Notes under the pieces: generated by a model
Told to the model about the DNA's origin: nothing
Databases searched by the model: none
Seen by the model: only the letters and a program-made list of their open reading frames with translations
Source: Chitinophagaceae bacterium UBA7600
Lineage (GTDB): Bacteria; Bacteroidota; Bacteroidia; Chitinophagales; Chitinophagaceae
Reading direction: 5' to 3'
NCBI GenBank assembly: GCA_002478885.1
Contig: DLKC01000026.1
Coordinates: 1 to 61,359, forward strand
Length of the DNA: 61,359 nucleotides
Position numbers and translations under genes: made by a program
In this document: piece by piece, positions 43,773-52,622 of the stretch
Layout of the letters: every line of letters starts with the position of its first letter
Numbering within the stretch: position 1 is the first letter of the stretch

Positions 43773-44621
43773 TTAGTTTTCAGCATGCCTTCTCCTGAAT
43801 TGTGAAGGGTTTTCACCGGCCAGTTTTTTAAATGTTTTATTGAAGTAAGAAAGATTTTCAAAGCCGCTCTCAAAACATGCTTCCGTTACATTGCAATTTT
43901 GCATCAATATTTTTTTTGCCTGGTTAATGCGGTATTGATTTAAAAAATCGGTAAAAGTTAAGTGAGTTGACTTTTTGAAATACCTGCAAAAGGCTGCCGT
44001 TGTAAGGTGCGAAAGTTTTGCCACATCATGCACCTGGATATTTGCCTGGTAATGCGTTTCTATATAATGATATATTTTATGCAGCCTTTGTTGCTCTTTA
44101 AGTACCGATGCGTTTGCAATAGGCCGCACCTTAAGCGAAACGTATTCATCACTGGCGGCGAGCAATTGAAATACCTGCAATAAAGTGATTAGTTGATCAA
44201 AGTGCGATTGGGTGGTAAGTTGCTTCAATTTTTCGCCGGCTTTTGTTTTAGTCGCTCCATAAAACGCAATGCCGTTGCGGGCCCGTTCAAACAGGTCATT
44301 GATGGATTGTATCTCCGGCAGTGAAAAAAAATCTTTGCCGAGAAAGTGTTCTTTCATTTGCACAACCACCGTCTCAACAGTCGTCTTTACACCATAGTCA
44401 AAATTCAGGTGGGGAATGTTTGGACCTATCAGTGCAAGATCGCTGCCTTCATATTTTGAAATGTGATCTCCGATATGCCGTATGCCGCTGGTTGCTTCTA
44501 CATAAACAATTTCAAACTCCGGATGAAAATGCCAGTAGAAAAGCTCATTCAGGTTTGGTGTAAGCAATATCTTGAACGAACTGTCGTGGTCAGGCTCTAT
44601 GGCTTCCCGTTTTACTTTCAT
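43773..44621 (-). CDS. AraC family transcriptional regulator with cupin sensor domain
   Basis: 282 residues. The N-terminal cupin-like part (about 25-80, LFYWHFHPEFEIVYVEATSGIRHIGDHISKYEGSDLALIGPNIPHLNFDY) should bind an effector. The C-terminal 95 residues carry two helix-turn-helix motifs: IQVHDVAKLSHLTTAAFCRYFKKS and VTEACFESGFENLSYFNKTFKKLAGENPSQFRRR. It probably controls carbon-source genes. The closest plausible target is the downstream-reading PhyH dioxygenase gene (starts at 45081, opposite strand), but that is inference from position. Confidence 0.9.
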   Translation of the reverse strand: MKVKREAIEPDHDSSFKILLTPNLNELFYWHFHPEFEIVYVEATSGIRHIGDHISKYEGSDLALIGPNIPHLNFDYGVKTTVETVVVQMKEHFLGKDFFSLPEIQSINDLFERARNGIAFYGATKTKAGEKLKQLTTQSHFDQLITLLQVFQLLAASDEYVSLKVRPIANASVLKEQQRLHKIYHYIETHYQANIQVHDVAKLSHLTTAAFCRYFKKSTHLTFTDFLNQYRINQAKKILMQNCNVTEACFESGFENLSYFNKTFKKLAGENPSQFRRRHAEN

Positions 44622-44679
44622 GGGTGAATGTTGACTAAATGTTAGATTACAAAGGCCTGTTGCGTAGCGCTATGGACGC

Positions 44680-44735
44680 TGAAGAGTGCGACGCAACGAT
44701 GCCACATTCTTATTCTTCGCCTGGTACAAAAGCAT
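44680..44735 (-). repeat. intergenic bracket repeat, fused to a partial inverted copy
   Basis: GAAGAGTGCGACGCAACGAT begins at 44681, with GCCACATTC and GCCTGGTACAAAAGC behind. GTTGCGTAGCGC at 44659-44670 looks like the outer half of an opposite copy, so GTTGCGT and ACGCAAC face each other 23 nt apart. Confidence 0.65.
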
Positions 44736-44840
44736 TCTTTTGTTCTTCGTTGCGGCATTTGCTTTCAAATTTCATAAAAAATATCAATACAGAACAAAAA
44801 CAGGTCATTGTACGTGTAGAAAACGGCTCTGCGGCAACTG

Positions 44841-44848
44841 TATTTTTG
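44841..44848 (+). promoter_or_regulatory. candidate -7 box upstream of the PhyH gene
   Basis: TATTTTTG matches TAnnTTTG. The downstream leader AATTAACCAACAAAAACC is close to that of the cytochrome gene at 24890, which has the same box. Confidence 0.4.
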
Positions 44849-44878
44849 ACTTGTAATTAACCAACAAAAACCTGACTC

Positions 44879-45070
44879 ATGCAAATAGAAACTGTCAGCA
44901 CAAATGCTGCAAGCAAAGCGTTTACTTTAACGGTGGCTGAACCGACGTTTAAACCCTTCAACAAAGAAGCACATGCAAAAAGCTGCAAGCATAGAACAGC
45001 AACCGGTTTTTGTACCCGCAGCAGCCGAACATGTCCTGCAACATTATTTACCTTAACTTTCAACAATTAA
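44879..45070 (+). CDS. possible short leader ORF before the PhyH gene
   Basis: 63 codons from ATG at 44879 (MQIETVSTNAASKAFTLTVAEP), ending 10 bp before the dioxygenase start. The sequence before its ATG (AACCAACAAAAACC) looks like a normal start context, but the second half is rich in Arg, Cys and Thr (GFCTRSSRTCPATLF) and does not look like a folded protein. It is either a leader peptide, a decayed gene or chance. Confidence 0.35.
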   Translation: MQIETVSTNAASKAFTLTVAEPTFKPFNKEAHAKSCKHRTATGFCTRSSRTCPATLFTLTFNN

Positions 45071-45080
45071 AATCTGCTAT

Positions 45081-46076
45081 ATGGAACAGCAAACAATGGC
45101 CGCTACCATGGCCCCGACGATGGCAACAACAATGATCCCCAATAATGCACATACCGACATTCCGGGAAACCCTTCGACTGCAAAAAGCAGCGCAACAAAA
45201 TTGAACGACCGAAGCAACGGCAAATCGTTGCGTGTACTGAGTGAGGATGATTGGAACTTCTGGGTGCACAACGGTTACATCGTTATTAAAAATGCCGTGC
45301 CGCGTGAACAGGCAGAAGCAACGGCAAAATTCTTGTGGGAGTTTGAAGAAAAAGTAGCTGACGACCAGGATACATGGTACACTGCTCCGCGTGCAGAAAT
45401 GAAGATGAAAGAACTGACCAACACTGGTATGGTAGAAGTATACAACAATCAACATCTTTGGAACAACCGGCAAATGCAGCGTGTATACGATGCGTTCGTA
45501 GATATTTGGGGCACCGAAAAACTATGGGTGACCATCGACCGCGCCAACCTGAATTTTCCAATTCGCCCGGGTTTTGAATACAAGGGATTTATTCATTGGG
45601 ATTATGATCCCGAAACAAGGCCGGTAAATGTGCAAGGCGTGTTGGCACTTGCCGATCAGACCGACGAGAACATGGGCGGTTTTCAATGTATTCCCGAGTT
45701 ATTCAGAACATATGAAACCTGGAAATTGACACAGCCCGAAGACCGCGATCATTTCAAGCCCGACACAACAGGCTTTACGCCAGTTAAAGTAAAAATGGAA
45801 GCCGGCGATTTGCTTATATTCAACAGCACGCAGCCGCATGGCATTCGCCCGAATATGAGCGGCGATAAAGTGCGTATTGCGCAATACATTTCCATGATGC
45901 CGGCCGAAGAAGATAATGAAGCTTTGCGCACCTGGCGTATCACATCCTGGAAAGACCGAATTGCACCCGAAGGATATGCATTTCCCGGCGACCCACGCGG
46001 GTGGGAAAAAACAAAATACAGAACTGCCGAATTAAATGAGCTTGGAAAAAAATTGTTAGGCTTGGAAAAATGGTAA
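45081..46076 (+). CDS. phytanoyl-CoA dioxygenase (PhyH) family protein
   Basis: 331 residues. An unusual Met/Thr/Ala-rich N-terminus (MEQQTMAATMAPTMATTMIP) precedes the PhyH domain at about 50-290. The iron ligands are His172 and Asp174 in GFIHWDYDPE and His253 in NSTQPHGIRPN, with an Arg near 256 for 2-oxoglutarate. EDDWNFWVHNGYIVIKNAVP and VLALADQTDENMGGFQCIPELF are typical. It would hydroxylate a small molecule using O2 and 2-oxoglutarate; the substrate is unknown. Met5 and Met10 are possible alternative starts. Confidence 0.87.
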   Translation: MEQQTMAATMAPTMATTMIPNNAHTDIPGNPSTAKSSATKLNDRSNGKSLRVLSEDDWNFWVHNGYIVIKNAVPREQAEATAKFLWEFEEKVADDQDTWYTAPRAEMKMKELTNTGMVEVYNNQHLWNNRQMQRVYDAFVDIWGTEKLWVTIDRANLNFPIRPGFEYKGFIHWDYDPETRPVNVQGVLALADQTDENMGGFQCIPELFRTYETWKLTQPEDRDHFKPDTTGFTPVKVKMEAGDLLIFNSTQPHGIRPNMSGDKVRIAQYISMMPAEEDNEALRTWRITSWKDRIAPEGYAFPGDPRGWEKTKYRTAELNELGKKLLGLEKW

Positions 46077-46097
46077 CTGATGCATTTTGCACGAGCC

Positions 46098-46158
46098 TTT
46101 TTTGCAGGTCCGGCTTATGAACATATATGATGCTTTACTTGCGTCGCACTCTTGTGCT
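46098..46158 (+). repeat. intergenic bracket repeat
   Basis: TTTTTTGCAGGTCCGGCTTA begins 21 bp after the PhyH stop; the core CTTGCGTCGCAC is at 46138-46149, ending TCTTGTGC. Confidence 0.8.
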
Positions 46159-46233
46159 TTTGCAACATTACGCGGCATAACAGGTCTCTACGGCCTGTTA
46201 TGTTTTTTCTGATATAAACTTAAAACCAGAAAC

Positions 46234-47052
46234 ATGATCAACCAACCATACACAACACTTAGCAACGGTATTCAAATGCCTTTACTTGGCCTGGGCGTTT
46301 ATGACATGTATAACAAAGAAGCCGAGCAAGCCGTTGTGGACGCTCTTGAGATCGGTTACAGACTGATCGATACTGCTGCGCTTTATCAAAATGAAAAAGA
46401 GATCGGCAAAGCTGTTAAAGCAAGCGGCTTACCGCGTAACGAAATTTTTGTAACTACGAAAGTTGGCAACGGCGACCAGGGATATGATTCAACACTAAAA
46501 GCATTCGACGTAAGCCTGCGAAAACTGGATATGGATTATGTTGATCTGTACCTCGTACATTGGCCCATCAAAGGCAAAAGAAAAGACACCTGGAAGGCAC
46601 TCGAAAAACTCTATGCAGATAAAACCGTAAGAGCTATTGGTGTGGCAAACTACCTTATCCCGTTTCTCGACGAGTTGTCTATGTATGCTGCAACTGTCCC
46701 GGTGCTCAACCAGGTAGAACTGACTCCATGGCTTTTTCAGCCGGAATTGGTTGGGTACTGTAAACAAAGAAATATTCAGCTCCAATCTTATTCACCTATT
46801 ACACGTGGCAAAAAATTAGGTGACCCGCGATTATTAAAACTCTGCGAAAAATACAACAAAACCCCGGCGCAGATAGTTCTCCGTTGGAATATTGAACATA
46901 ACATCTCAACAATCCCGAAGTCTTCCAGAAAAGAGAGACTACAGGAGAATTTTGACAGCCTGAGTTTTGAATTGAGTGAAGAAGATGTTGCCTTCATGGA
47001 CGGCTTTAATGAGAACTTTAGAATTTGCGACGACCCTATGGAGATGTTATAA
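46234..47052 (+). CDS. aldo/keto reductase
   Basis: 272 residues, a (beta/alpha)8 barrel with the full catalytic tetrad: Asp46 and Tyr51 in LIDTAALYQNE, Lys76 in FVTTKVGNG and His109 in YLVHWP. AIGVANYLIPFLDEL and the NADPH site IPKSSRKERLQENFD (about 228-242) follow. It resembles 2,5-diketo-gluconate reductase-type enzymes: NADPH-dependent reduction of sugars or small carbonyls in the cytoplasm. The RsmB-type gene starts 45 bp later on the same strand. Confidence 0.92.
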   Translation: MINQPYTTLSNGIQMPLLGLGVYDMYNKEAEQAVVDALEIGYRLIDTAALYQNEKEIGKAVKASGLPRNEIFVTTKVGNGDQGYDSTLKAFDVSLRKLDMDYVDLYLVHWPIKGKRKDTWKALEKLYADKTVRAIGVANYLIPFLDELSMYAATVPVLNQVELTPWLFQPELVGYCKQRNIQLQSYSPITRGKKLGDPRLLKLCEKYNKTPAQIVLRWNIEHNISTIPKSSRKERLQENFDSLSFELSEEDVAFMDGFNENFRICDDPMEML

Positions 47053-47097
47053 TTAAAAGCTGGATTGTTCTGCTGATATTTGCTATGAAACATATCT

Positions 47098-48270
47098 ATG
47101 AGCCGCTGGCATTCTTACATCAACTCAACAAAACAGGTTTTGTCACTTTACAAAGTCGACAAACCTTTTGCAGCTTTTATCAAAGATTTTTTTAGCCAGC
47201 ATAAGAAATATGGTTCAGGCGACAGAAAGCGGGTAAGCCATTTGTGTTATTGCTGGTTTAGGTTAAGCGCCGTTTTAAAAGAGCCAACAGAAGAAAATAT
47301 CTTAATGGCATTGTTCCTCTGTTCCAACGAAAGCAATGAAGTGCTTGCTCAACTGGCGCCTGAATGGAACGAAAACGTGCATGTTTCCCTCCCTAACAAA
47401 ATGGCTTTGTTGCAATACCCCTTTACTGTACCGGCAATCTTTCCATGTAAGGATCAACTCACTGAAAGTATCGACGCAGAGACGTTTGCCGCTTCGCACC
47501 TGACCCAACCAGATCTATTCCTGCGGATAAGGGCGGGGCAAAAAGAAAAAGTGCTTGCAAAACTGAAAGCAGGAACGGTACTTTTTGAATGTTACGGAAA
47601 CGATTGCATTGCCTTGTTTAATGCGACAAAAATTGATGACCTGTTGCTATTGAATAAAGAGGTGGTTGTACAAGACTACTCTTCCCAACGTATTTCTGAA
47701 TTCCTGGCACTGGTAAAACTGCCAACTGGCACCCGGGAACCGGCGATCAGTGTTTGGGATTGTTGCGCGGCAAGCGGCGGTAAGTCATTACTTGCGGTTG
47801 ATGTGTTAGGCAATATTAATCTCACTGTCTCTGATGTGCGCATTTCCATCATTGAAAATTTAAGAAGGCGTTTTGCAGAAGCAGGAATACATAAATATAA
47901 CAGCTTCGTTTTTGATCTTACAGCAACATTTAATATTCAACCGGCTGCCTTTAACCTGGTGATTGCTGACGTTCCTTGCAGTGGCAGCGGCACATGGGGA
48001 AGAACGCCCGAACAACTCTATTTTTTCACTGAAGATAAGATTGACTATTACGCTAACCTGCAAAAGAAGATTGTTGCCAACGTTGTTAACCACGTAAAAA
48101 AGGGTGGATACTTTTTGTATATCACCTGTTCGGTTTTTAAAAAAGAAAACGAAGAAGTGGTTGATTTTATCCTGGCAAATTCCAAGCTTGAATTAATAAA
48201 AAAAGAAGCGCTGATTGGTTACCATAAAAAAGCTGACACCATGTTTGCTGCTTTGTTTAAAGCTGAATAA
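47098..48270 (+). CDS. RsmB / NOL1-NOP2 type RNA 5-methylcytosine methyltransferase
   Basis: 390 residues. The N-terminal helical part is NusB-like (about 1-100, GSGDRKRVSHLCYCWFRL), then a PUA-like linker and the Rossmann SAM domain: WDCCAASGGKSLLAVD (motif I), ADVPCSGSGTWGRTPEQ (Cys about 295, product-release Cys) and YITCSVFKKENEEVVDF (Cys about 344, nucleophile). Both cysteines of the m5C family are present. The target is likely 16S rRNA C967 or a tRNA, by family analogy. It ends in a convergent terminator shared with htpG. Confidence 0.87.
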   Translation: MSRWHSYINSTKQVLSLYKVDKPFAAFIKDFFSQHKKYGSGDRKRVSHLCYCWFRLSAVLKEPTEENILMALFLCSNESNEVLAQLAPEWNENVHVSLPNKMALLQYPFTVPAIFPCKDQLTESIDAETFAASHLTQPDLFLRIRAGQKEKVLAKLKAGTVLFECYGNDCIALFNATKIDDLLLLNKEVVVQDYSSQRISEFLALVKLPTGTREPAISVWDCCAASGGKSLLAVDVLGNINLTVSDVRISIIENLRRRFAEAGIHKYNSFVFDLTATFNIQPAAFNLVIADVPCSGSGTWGRTPEQLYFFTEDKIDYYANLQKKIVANVVNHVKKGGYFLYITCSVFKKENEEVVDFILANSKLELIKKEALIGYHKKADTMFAALFKAE

Positions 48271-48280
48271 AGAACAAATA

Positions 48281-48341
48281 GCACAAGTGTGCGACGCAAC
48301 TACAGCTCACTTGAAATACAAAAGTTTGGTACATAAAAAAC
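48281..48341 (-). repeat. intergenic bracket repeat
   Basis: GCACAAGTGTGCGACGCAAC is at 48281-48300. The inner half is poorly conserved here (AGTTTGGTACATAAAAAA), running into the htpG terminator. Confidence 0.75.
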
Positions 48342-48371
48342 CTCGTTCTTTATGAACAAGGTCTTTTATTT
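48335..48371. terminator. bidirectional terminator between the methyltransferase gene and htpG
   Basis: ACCTCGTTC pairs with GAACAAGGT (one mismatch) around TTTAT, with an A-tract before and a T-tract after. Confidence 0.75.
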
Positions 48372-48387
48372 TATACCTGTTTACATT

Positions 48388-50244
48388 TTACCCTTCCACT
48401 ATCACAGGTTTCTTTTCGCCCTGCATCAATTCAACACTTCTGTTAATGAAGCTTGTAAGGTCGTTGCCTTTCAGTAATCCCTGTGACAGCAATGCAAGAT
48501 CCGCAAGATTCTTAACTTGTTTTTCCTGTTTATCAATATCCGCTTCTTTCAGCAAGGATTGATAGATTGGGTGATTGCCATTTACCGTAAGCGTGACTTC
48601 ATCGGGCATGGTTGCATAGAAGGAAGTCATAGGTCCGCCGAGGCCGGCCATATCTTTCATACGGCGCATAAACTCAGGCCTTGTGGCGATTACCGGCGCC
48701 GTATCCGGGCTTAAACCTTTAACATCAACAGTTACATGCAGGTTATGCATTTCTGTTCCAAACATCTTCTTCAGTTGTTCTTCTTCGTCTTTGCTTAATA
48801 CACTTTCGCTGCCTTCCTGTTTATCTATAATGTTGTCGACAATATCTGAATCAACACGGGTGAAATGAACATTCTCCCATTTCATTTCCATATTGTTGAT
48901 AAATGCAGAATCAACAAGTGTTTCCATCTTGATCACTTTGTACCCTTTCGCTGCACATGCCTGCACATAAGCATCCTGCTGAACCGGGTCGGTTGTATAA
49001 AGAATCACCTGCTTGCCTTCTTTATTTTTTTGCAATGCTTCGGTCGCAGCCTTGTATTCATCAATGGTATAAAACTTATAGTCTTCATCTTTTGTAGTTG
49101 CATTGCGGGCCTCTTCCATCACCAAAAACTTGTTAGCCTTTTCCAGGAATTTGTCATCGGTCATCATGCCGTATTTCACAAACAAGCCAAGGCTTTCCCA
49201 TTTCTCTTCAAATTCTTTCCGGTTATTGCGGAAGATCTCGTCGAGCTTGTCGGCCACTTTCTTTGTAATGTGCGCATTGATCTTTTTCACATTCGGGTCA
49301 CCCTGCAAATAGCTGCGGCTAACATTCAATGGAATATCGGGGCTATCGATAACGCCATGCAGCAACATCAGGAATTCGGGAACAATATCTTTCACTTCAT
49401 CAGTTACAAAAACCTGGTTGCTGTATAACTGAATTTTGTCTTTCTGAATTTCGTAGCTCTGCTTGATCTTCGGGAAGTAAAGAATTCCGGTAAGATTGAA
49501 AGGATAATCCACATTCAAGTGAATCCAGAACAAAGGCGTTTCGCCGTATGGATACAACTCTTTATAAAAATTCTGGTAATCTTCTGTGGTTAGTTCAGAT
49601 GGTTTTCTTGTCCACAGCGGATTTGTATTATTGATCTGTTTGTCTTCGAAATAAATGGCAACAGGCAAAAAGCGGCAGAACCTTTCCAGTATAGAACGAA
49701 CACGGTCGGCTTCCAGGAATTCCTTACTGTCTTCGTTAATATGCAGAACGATTTTAGTACCGCGGTCAGCTTTGTCAATCTCGTATAATTCAAACTCCGG
49801 GCTGCCATCGCAACTCCAGTAAACGGCGTTGGCTTCGGTATAACTCTTTGAATAGATTTCCACTTTGTCACTCACCATGAAAGCACTGTAGAAACCCAGA
49901 CCAAAATGGCCGATGATGTTGGCGTCTTTGTATTTGTCGAGAAACTCCTCTGCGCCGCTGAAAGCAACCTGGTTGATATATTTATCTACTTCCGCAGCGG
50001 TCATGCCAACGCCGTTATCGCTAATGGTCAGGGTTTTTTCTTTGGCATCGATCGTTACATCAATACGCAGATCGCCCAATTCACCTTTAGCCTCGCCGAT
50101 CGAAGCAAGCGTTTTCAGTTTTTGGGAAGCATCGGTTGCGTTTGAGATCAATTCGCGCAGAAAAATTTCATGTTCACTGTAGAGGAACTTTTTAATAATC
50201 GGGAAAATGTTCTCCGTTTGTACGCGTATCTGTCCTTTTTGCAT
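48388..50244 (-). CDS. htpG: Hsp90-family chaperone HtpG
   Basis: 618 residues. The ATPase domain has YSEHEIFLRELISNATDASQKLK (about 18-40), LTISDNGVGMT, IGHFGLGFYSAFMVSDKVEI and GTKIVLHI. The middle domain has NPLWTRKPSELTTEDYQNFYKELYPY and PEFLMLLHGVIDSPDIPLNVSRSYLQGD. The C-terminal dimerisation part ends LLKGNDLTSFINRSVELMQ. It lacks the eukaryotic MEEVD tail, as bacterial HtpG does. It is a cytoplasmic, ATP-driven chaperone for stressed proteins. It is a single gene, bracketed by repeats at 48281 and 50254. Confidence 0.96.
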   Translation of the reverse strand: MQKGQIRVQTENIFPIIKKFLYSEHEIFLRELISNATDASQKLKTLASIGEAKGELGDLRIDVTIDAKEKTLTISDNGVGMTAAEVDKYINQVAFSGAEEFLDKYKDANIIGHFGLGFYSAFMVSDKVEIYSKSYTEANAVYWSCDGSPEFELYEIDKADRGTKIVLHINEDSKEFLEADRVRSILERFCRFLPVAIYFEDKQINNTNPLWTRKPSELTTEDYQNFYKELYPYGETPLFWIHLNVDYPFNLTGILYFPKIKQSYEIQKDKIQLYSNQVFVTDEVKDIVPEFLMLLHGVIDSPDIPLNVSRSYLQGDPNVKKINAHITKKVADKLDEIFRNNRKEFEEKWESLGLFVKYGMMTDDKFLEKANKFLVMEEARNATTKDEDYKFYTIDEYKAATEALQKNKEGKQVILYTTDPVQQDAYVQACAAKGYKVIKMETLVDSAFINNMEMKWENVHFTRVDSDIVDNIIDKQEGSESVLSKDEEEQLKKMFGTEMHNLHVTVDVKGLSPDTAPVIATRPEFMRRMKDMAGLGGPMTSFYATMPDEVTLTVNGNHPIYQSLLKEADIDKQEKQVKNLADLALLSQGLLKGNDLTSFINRSVELMQGEKKPVIVEG

Positions 50245-50253
50245 AGTTATTTG

Positions 50254-50312
50254 TTTTTGGTGGTCGGCTTTTGTTTTTCAATTCATCGTCCCTTGCGTCG
50301 CACACTTGTACA
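50254..50312 (+). repeat. intergenic bracket repeat
   Basis: TTTTTGGTGGTCGGCTTTTG begins 9 bp upstream of the htpG start; the core CTTGCGTCGCAC is at 50292-50303, ending ACTTGTAC. Confidence 0.8.
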
Positions 50313-50404
50313 TGGTGAACAATTGGCAGCAAGAGCCTTCAATGTAAATCCACCAGCACAAGTCAAACAAAGTACCAAAGCAGCAAATGCTGACATGATG
50401 ACAA

Positions 50405-50431
50405 TAAAAAAGAGGCACTATGCCTCTTTGA
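50405..50431 (-). terminator. intrinsic terminator of the cytochrome c lipoprotein transcript
   Basis: AAAGAGGCA pairs perfectly with TGCCTCTTT around CTA; the A-run on the left gives a T-run on the minus strand. It lies about 150 bp after the stop at 50582, beyond a bracket repeat, so that repeat would be transcribed. Confidence 0.75.
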
Positions 50432-50502
50432 AGTCTTGAGCAAAAGAAAAACGGTTAAAGGCAAATGCCGTCCAACCGTTTCTGTTCAATAGTATTGCTT
50501 TA

Positions 50503-50562
50503 GTTGAAGTGTGCGACGCAACAGCTGCTGCCTGCGGTTCCGGGGCTGGCTACCAAAGAAGC
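50503..50562 (-). repeat. intergenic bracket repeat
   Basis: TTGAAGTGTGCGACGCAACA begins at 50504, and GGGGCTGGCTACCAAAG lies at the side facing the cytochrome stop, 20 bp away. Confidence 0.8.
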
Positions 50563-50581
50563 GCCCTTTATGAAACGCTGT

Positions 50582-51220
50582 TTATTTTGCCGGCGCCGGC
50601 GCTGGTGGCGGCGGAGCAAGATCTGCCTGCGGAACAACGTTGTGCACCGGTGGAATTGATTGCAGGTAGGCAAACACCGCTTTTATTTCATCGTCGGAGA
50701 AGTTCTTGAATGCTTCCCATGGCATCGGCGGCATAATAGGCCTTGTGTTATCAAGCCCCATCCATTTTCCTTCTCTCAATGCTTTGATGAACTGGTCTTC
50801 TTTCCAGCCGCCCAAACCTGTTGAATCGGGTGTAAGGTTAACGGCATAAGTAGTGCCCCATGCGCCAACCCATGCTGTAAGATCCTGCGTTACGGCGATG
50901 CCTTTTGCCTGGGCTTCTTTTAAATCAACCGGCGGCGGCGGCATTTGGGAGGGATGGCCCGAGAGCATCAGGCTCATATCCATTTCGGGGCCTTTGGGTC
51001 CCATTTTCTTTGGGGTGTGACAATCGTTACACCCGGAGATGGCTACGATATGTTCGCCCCATTTGGCGGCGCTTTCAAAACCGTGATAGTCCGGAGTTGT
51101 GGCCGCATTGGTTGATTCGGCTGGCTTCGCTGCAGTGCTGTCAGCGGAGCCTCCCGTACAGGCAGCATACAAAAAAACCGCTGCTGCAGCGGCAAGGGTG
51201 ATTCTGAGTTTTGTTTTCAT
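50582..51220 (-). CDS. cytochrome c lipoprotein, single haem
   Basis: 212 residues from Met at 51220; the longer frame to 51406 overlaps the TonB gene and lacks a leader. The signal peptide has a lipobox (MKTKLRITLAAAAAVFLYAAC, Cys21). One CNDCH haem site is at 64-68, with a candidate axial Met in IMPPMPWEAF (about 175) and FSDDEIKAVFAYLQSIPPVHN behind, as in class I cytochromes. The C-terminus is proline/alanine-rich. It is an outer- or inner-membrane-anchored periplasmic electron carrier; its partner is unknown. It lies 139 bp after the TonB-type gene on the same strand. Confidence 0.87.
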   Translation of the reverse strand: MKTKLRITLAAAAAVFLYAACTGGSADSTAAKPAESTNAATTPDYHGFESAAKWGEHIVAISGCNDCHTPKKMGPKGPEMDMSLMLSGHPSQMPPPPVDLKEAQAKGIAVTQDLTAWVGAWGTTYAVNLTPDSTGLGGWKEDQFIKALREGKWMGLDNTRPIMPPMPWEAFKNFSDDEIKAVFAYLQSIPPVHNVVPQADLAPPPPAPAPAK

Positions 51221-51359
51221 GTTGATGCTTATTTTTAAAGACATAGATAATACGCAGCGGATGCGCGTATAGATTCGTGTATTATCAAATATAATGTTTC
51301 CGGTGGTAAGCAATAAGCCACATGGTTTGGTACGGGGTACAATTTTTGTTGGCACGAAA

Positions 51360-52622
51360 CTAGAACCGGATGGTAACCTTAGCCTTTTTTGTTTTTTTAC
51401 CCGCAACCCATTTTGGCCCTTTCTTTACAATATCGATAGCCTTGTTGTCATATAACGGATCAAGCGATTTAATAACGCTAAAATCAGTGGGGGCGCCATC
51501 CTCGTCTACCGAAAACTCGAGCTGCACATCGCCGGACGCGGTAACATCGCTAAGGGTTGTATCCATTTCCTGGTTAAGCTGTCTGTAAACATATTCCTGG
51601 AACGATTCCCAGCCGGCTGCAGGGTGCGTAGCGCTACTGTCTGCGTTTTTCGTGATTGCTTTTTTCTTTCCGAAACCTGTAACCACTACTTCCGACAGAG
51701 AACTGTGGTCTGGGCTGATCACAATGCTGTTTGAAATGCTGCTGTTTAGCTTTGTTTGCTCCTCGGTAAAACCAGCAGAGGAAACCGTAACATTCAGCAT
51801 TGTGTCGGCAGAACGCAGCGTGAAATATCCATCTGCGTTGGTGAAAGCACGTACATCGCCCGGCGCCATTAAAATCGCATTGGCAACAGGTTTATTGTTA
51901 TTGTCTGTAACCCTTCCGTTATAGATAAGAACTGTTTGTTTGTTGGCAAAAGCATTGTAGCCTTTTGTAACAGCGGCATCATTATTTGCACTTGTACCAG
52001 ACGTCACCGGCGCATTGTTTGTGACGGAAGGAGCTACATTTTTTTTATTGTCTGGCAAAGAAGCAGCGGATTGGTTGTCTGTTATTGTAACAGGCGGCTT
52101 TGTAACGGCTTCATTATCTTTTTGGTTATCGGTGGCGTCGGACTGTTTTTGGGAAGCTGGCTTTTGCGCTGCAGCCTTGTTAAGCTGTGCTACGATTATT
52201 GAGCTGTCTGATTTACTGGCTGATGAATCACCGGCAGTGATTTGTTCTTGTTTAACTCCTGCAACTGCAGGCGCTGGCTGGTTTCCTTCGCTTTTATTCA
52301 GCCCGAAAATATACCAGCTTGCCAGCCCCGTAATCACGATCATCACCGCGACTGCTACGTTCAGCCAGTTATTTCTTTTGGTGTTCAGCGGAATAACCTT
52401 TGCGCCTTCCTGCGTGGTGTATAAGGCAGCGTATATTTCGTTGAGATGAGTATGGGCCGTGTGCATATTGCTTTCGCTGTAGCCTTCAATAGCGTCAGCA
52501 AGTAATGGATCGTTGAGGGCAGCACGTTCCAACTCATGCATTTCCTTTGCAGTCATGCTTCCATTGAGATAGCGTTCTATATCCTCAATGCTGTAGTTGA
52601 TATGAAACTCTCTTTCAGGCAT
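51360..52622 (-). CDS. anti-sigma-like membrane protein fused to carboxypeptidase-regulatory and TonB C-terminal domains
   Basis: 420 residues. The N-terminal cytoplasmic part (MPEREFHINYSIEDIERYLNGSMTAKEMHELERAALNDPLLADAIEGY) resembles the anti-sigma-type head seen after ECF sigma genes in Bacteroidota. A single membrane helix spans about 86-107 (NVAVAVMIVITGLASWYIFG). A long polar periplasmic linker is followed by a carboxypeptidase-regulatory domain (about 228-300, IYNGRVTDNNNKPVANAILM) and a TonB-C-like end (about 345-420, SGDVQLEFSVDEDGAPTDFSVIKSL). It overlaps the sigma gene by 8 bp. Confidence 0.8.
   Translation of the reverse strand: MPEREFHINYSIEDIERYLNGSMTAKEMHELERAALNDPLLADAIEGYSESNMHTAHTHLNEIYAALYTTQEGAKVIPLNTKRNNWLNVAVAVMIVITGLASWYIFGLNKSEGNQPAPAVAGVKQEQITAGDSSASKSDSSIIVAQLNKAAAQKPASQKQSDATDNQKDNEAVTKPPVTITDNQSAASLPDNKKNVAPSVTNNAPVTSGTSANNDAAVTKGYNAFANKQTVLIYNGRVTDNNNKPVANAILMAPGDVRAFTNADGYFTLRSADTMLNVTVSSAGFTEEQTKLNSSISNSIVISPDHSSLSEVVVTGFGKKKAITKNADSSATHPAAGWESFQEYVYRQLNQEMDTTLSDVTASGDVQLEFSVDEDGAPTDFSVIKSLDPLYDNKAIDIVKKGPKWVAGKKTKKAKVTIRF

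Larger units (their letters stand above)
44622..44878. other. divergent regulatory region between the AraC regulator and the PhyH gene
   Basis: It contains a bracket repeat (44680-44735), a partial opposite core (GTTGCGT at 44659-44665) and a -7-like box at 44841. An AraC-type operator would be expected here; I could not define one. Confidence 0.4.
50245..50581. other. intergenic region with an inverted repeat pair and a terminator
   Basis: From left to right: a bracket repeat facing htpG (50254), a hairpin terminator (50405-50430) and a bracket repeat facing the cytochrome stop (50503). I see no consensus htpG promoter or heat-shock operator. Confidence 0.5.
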
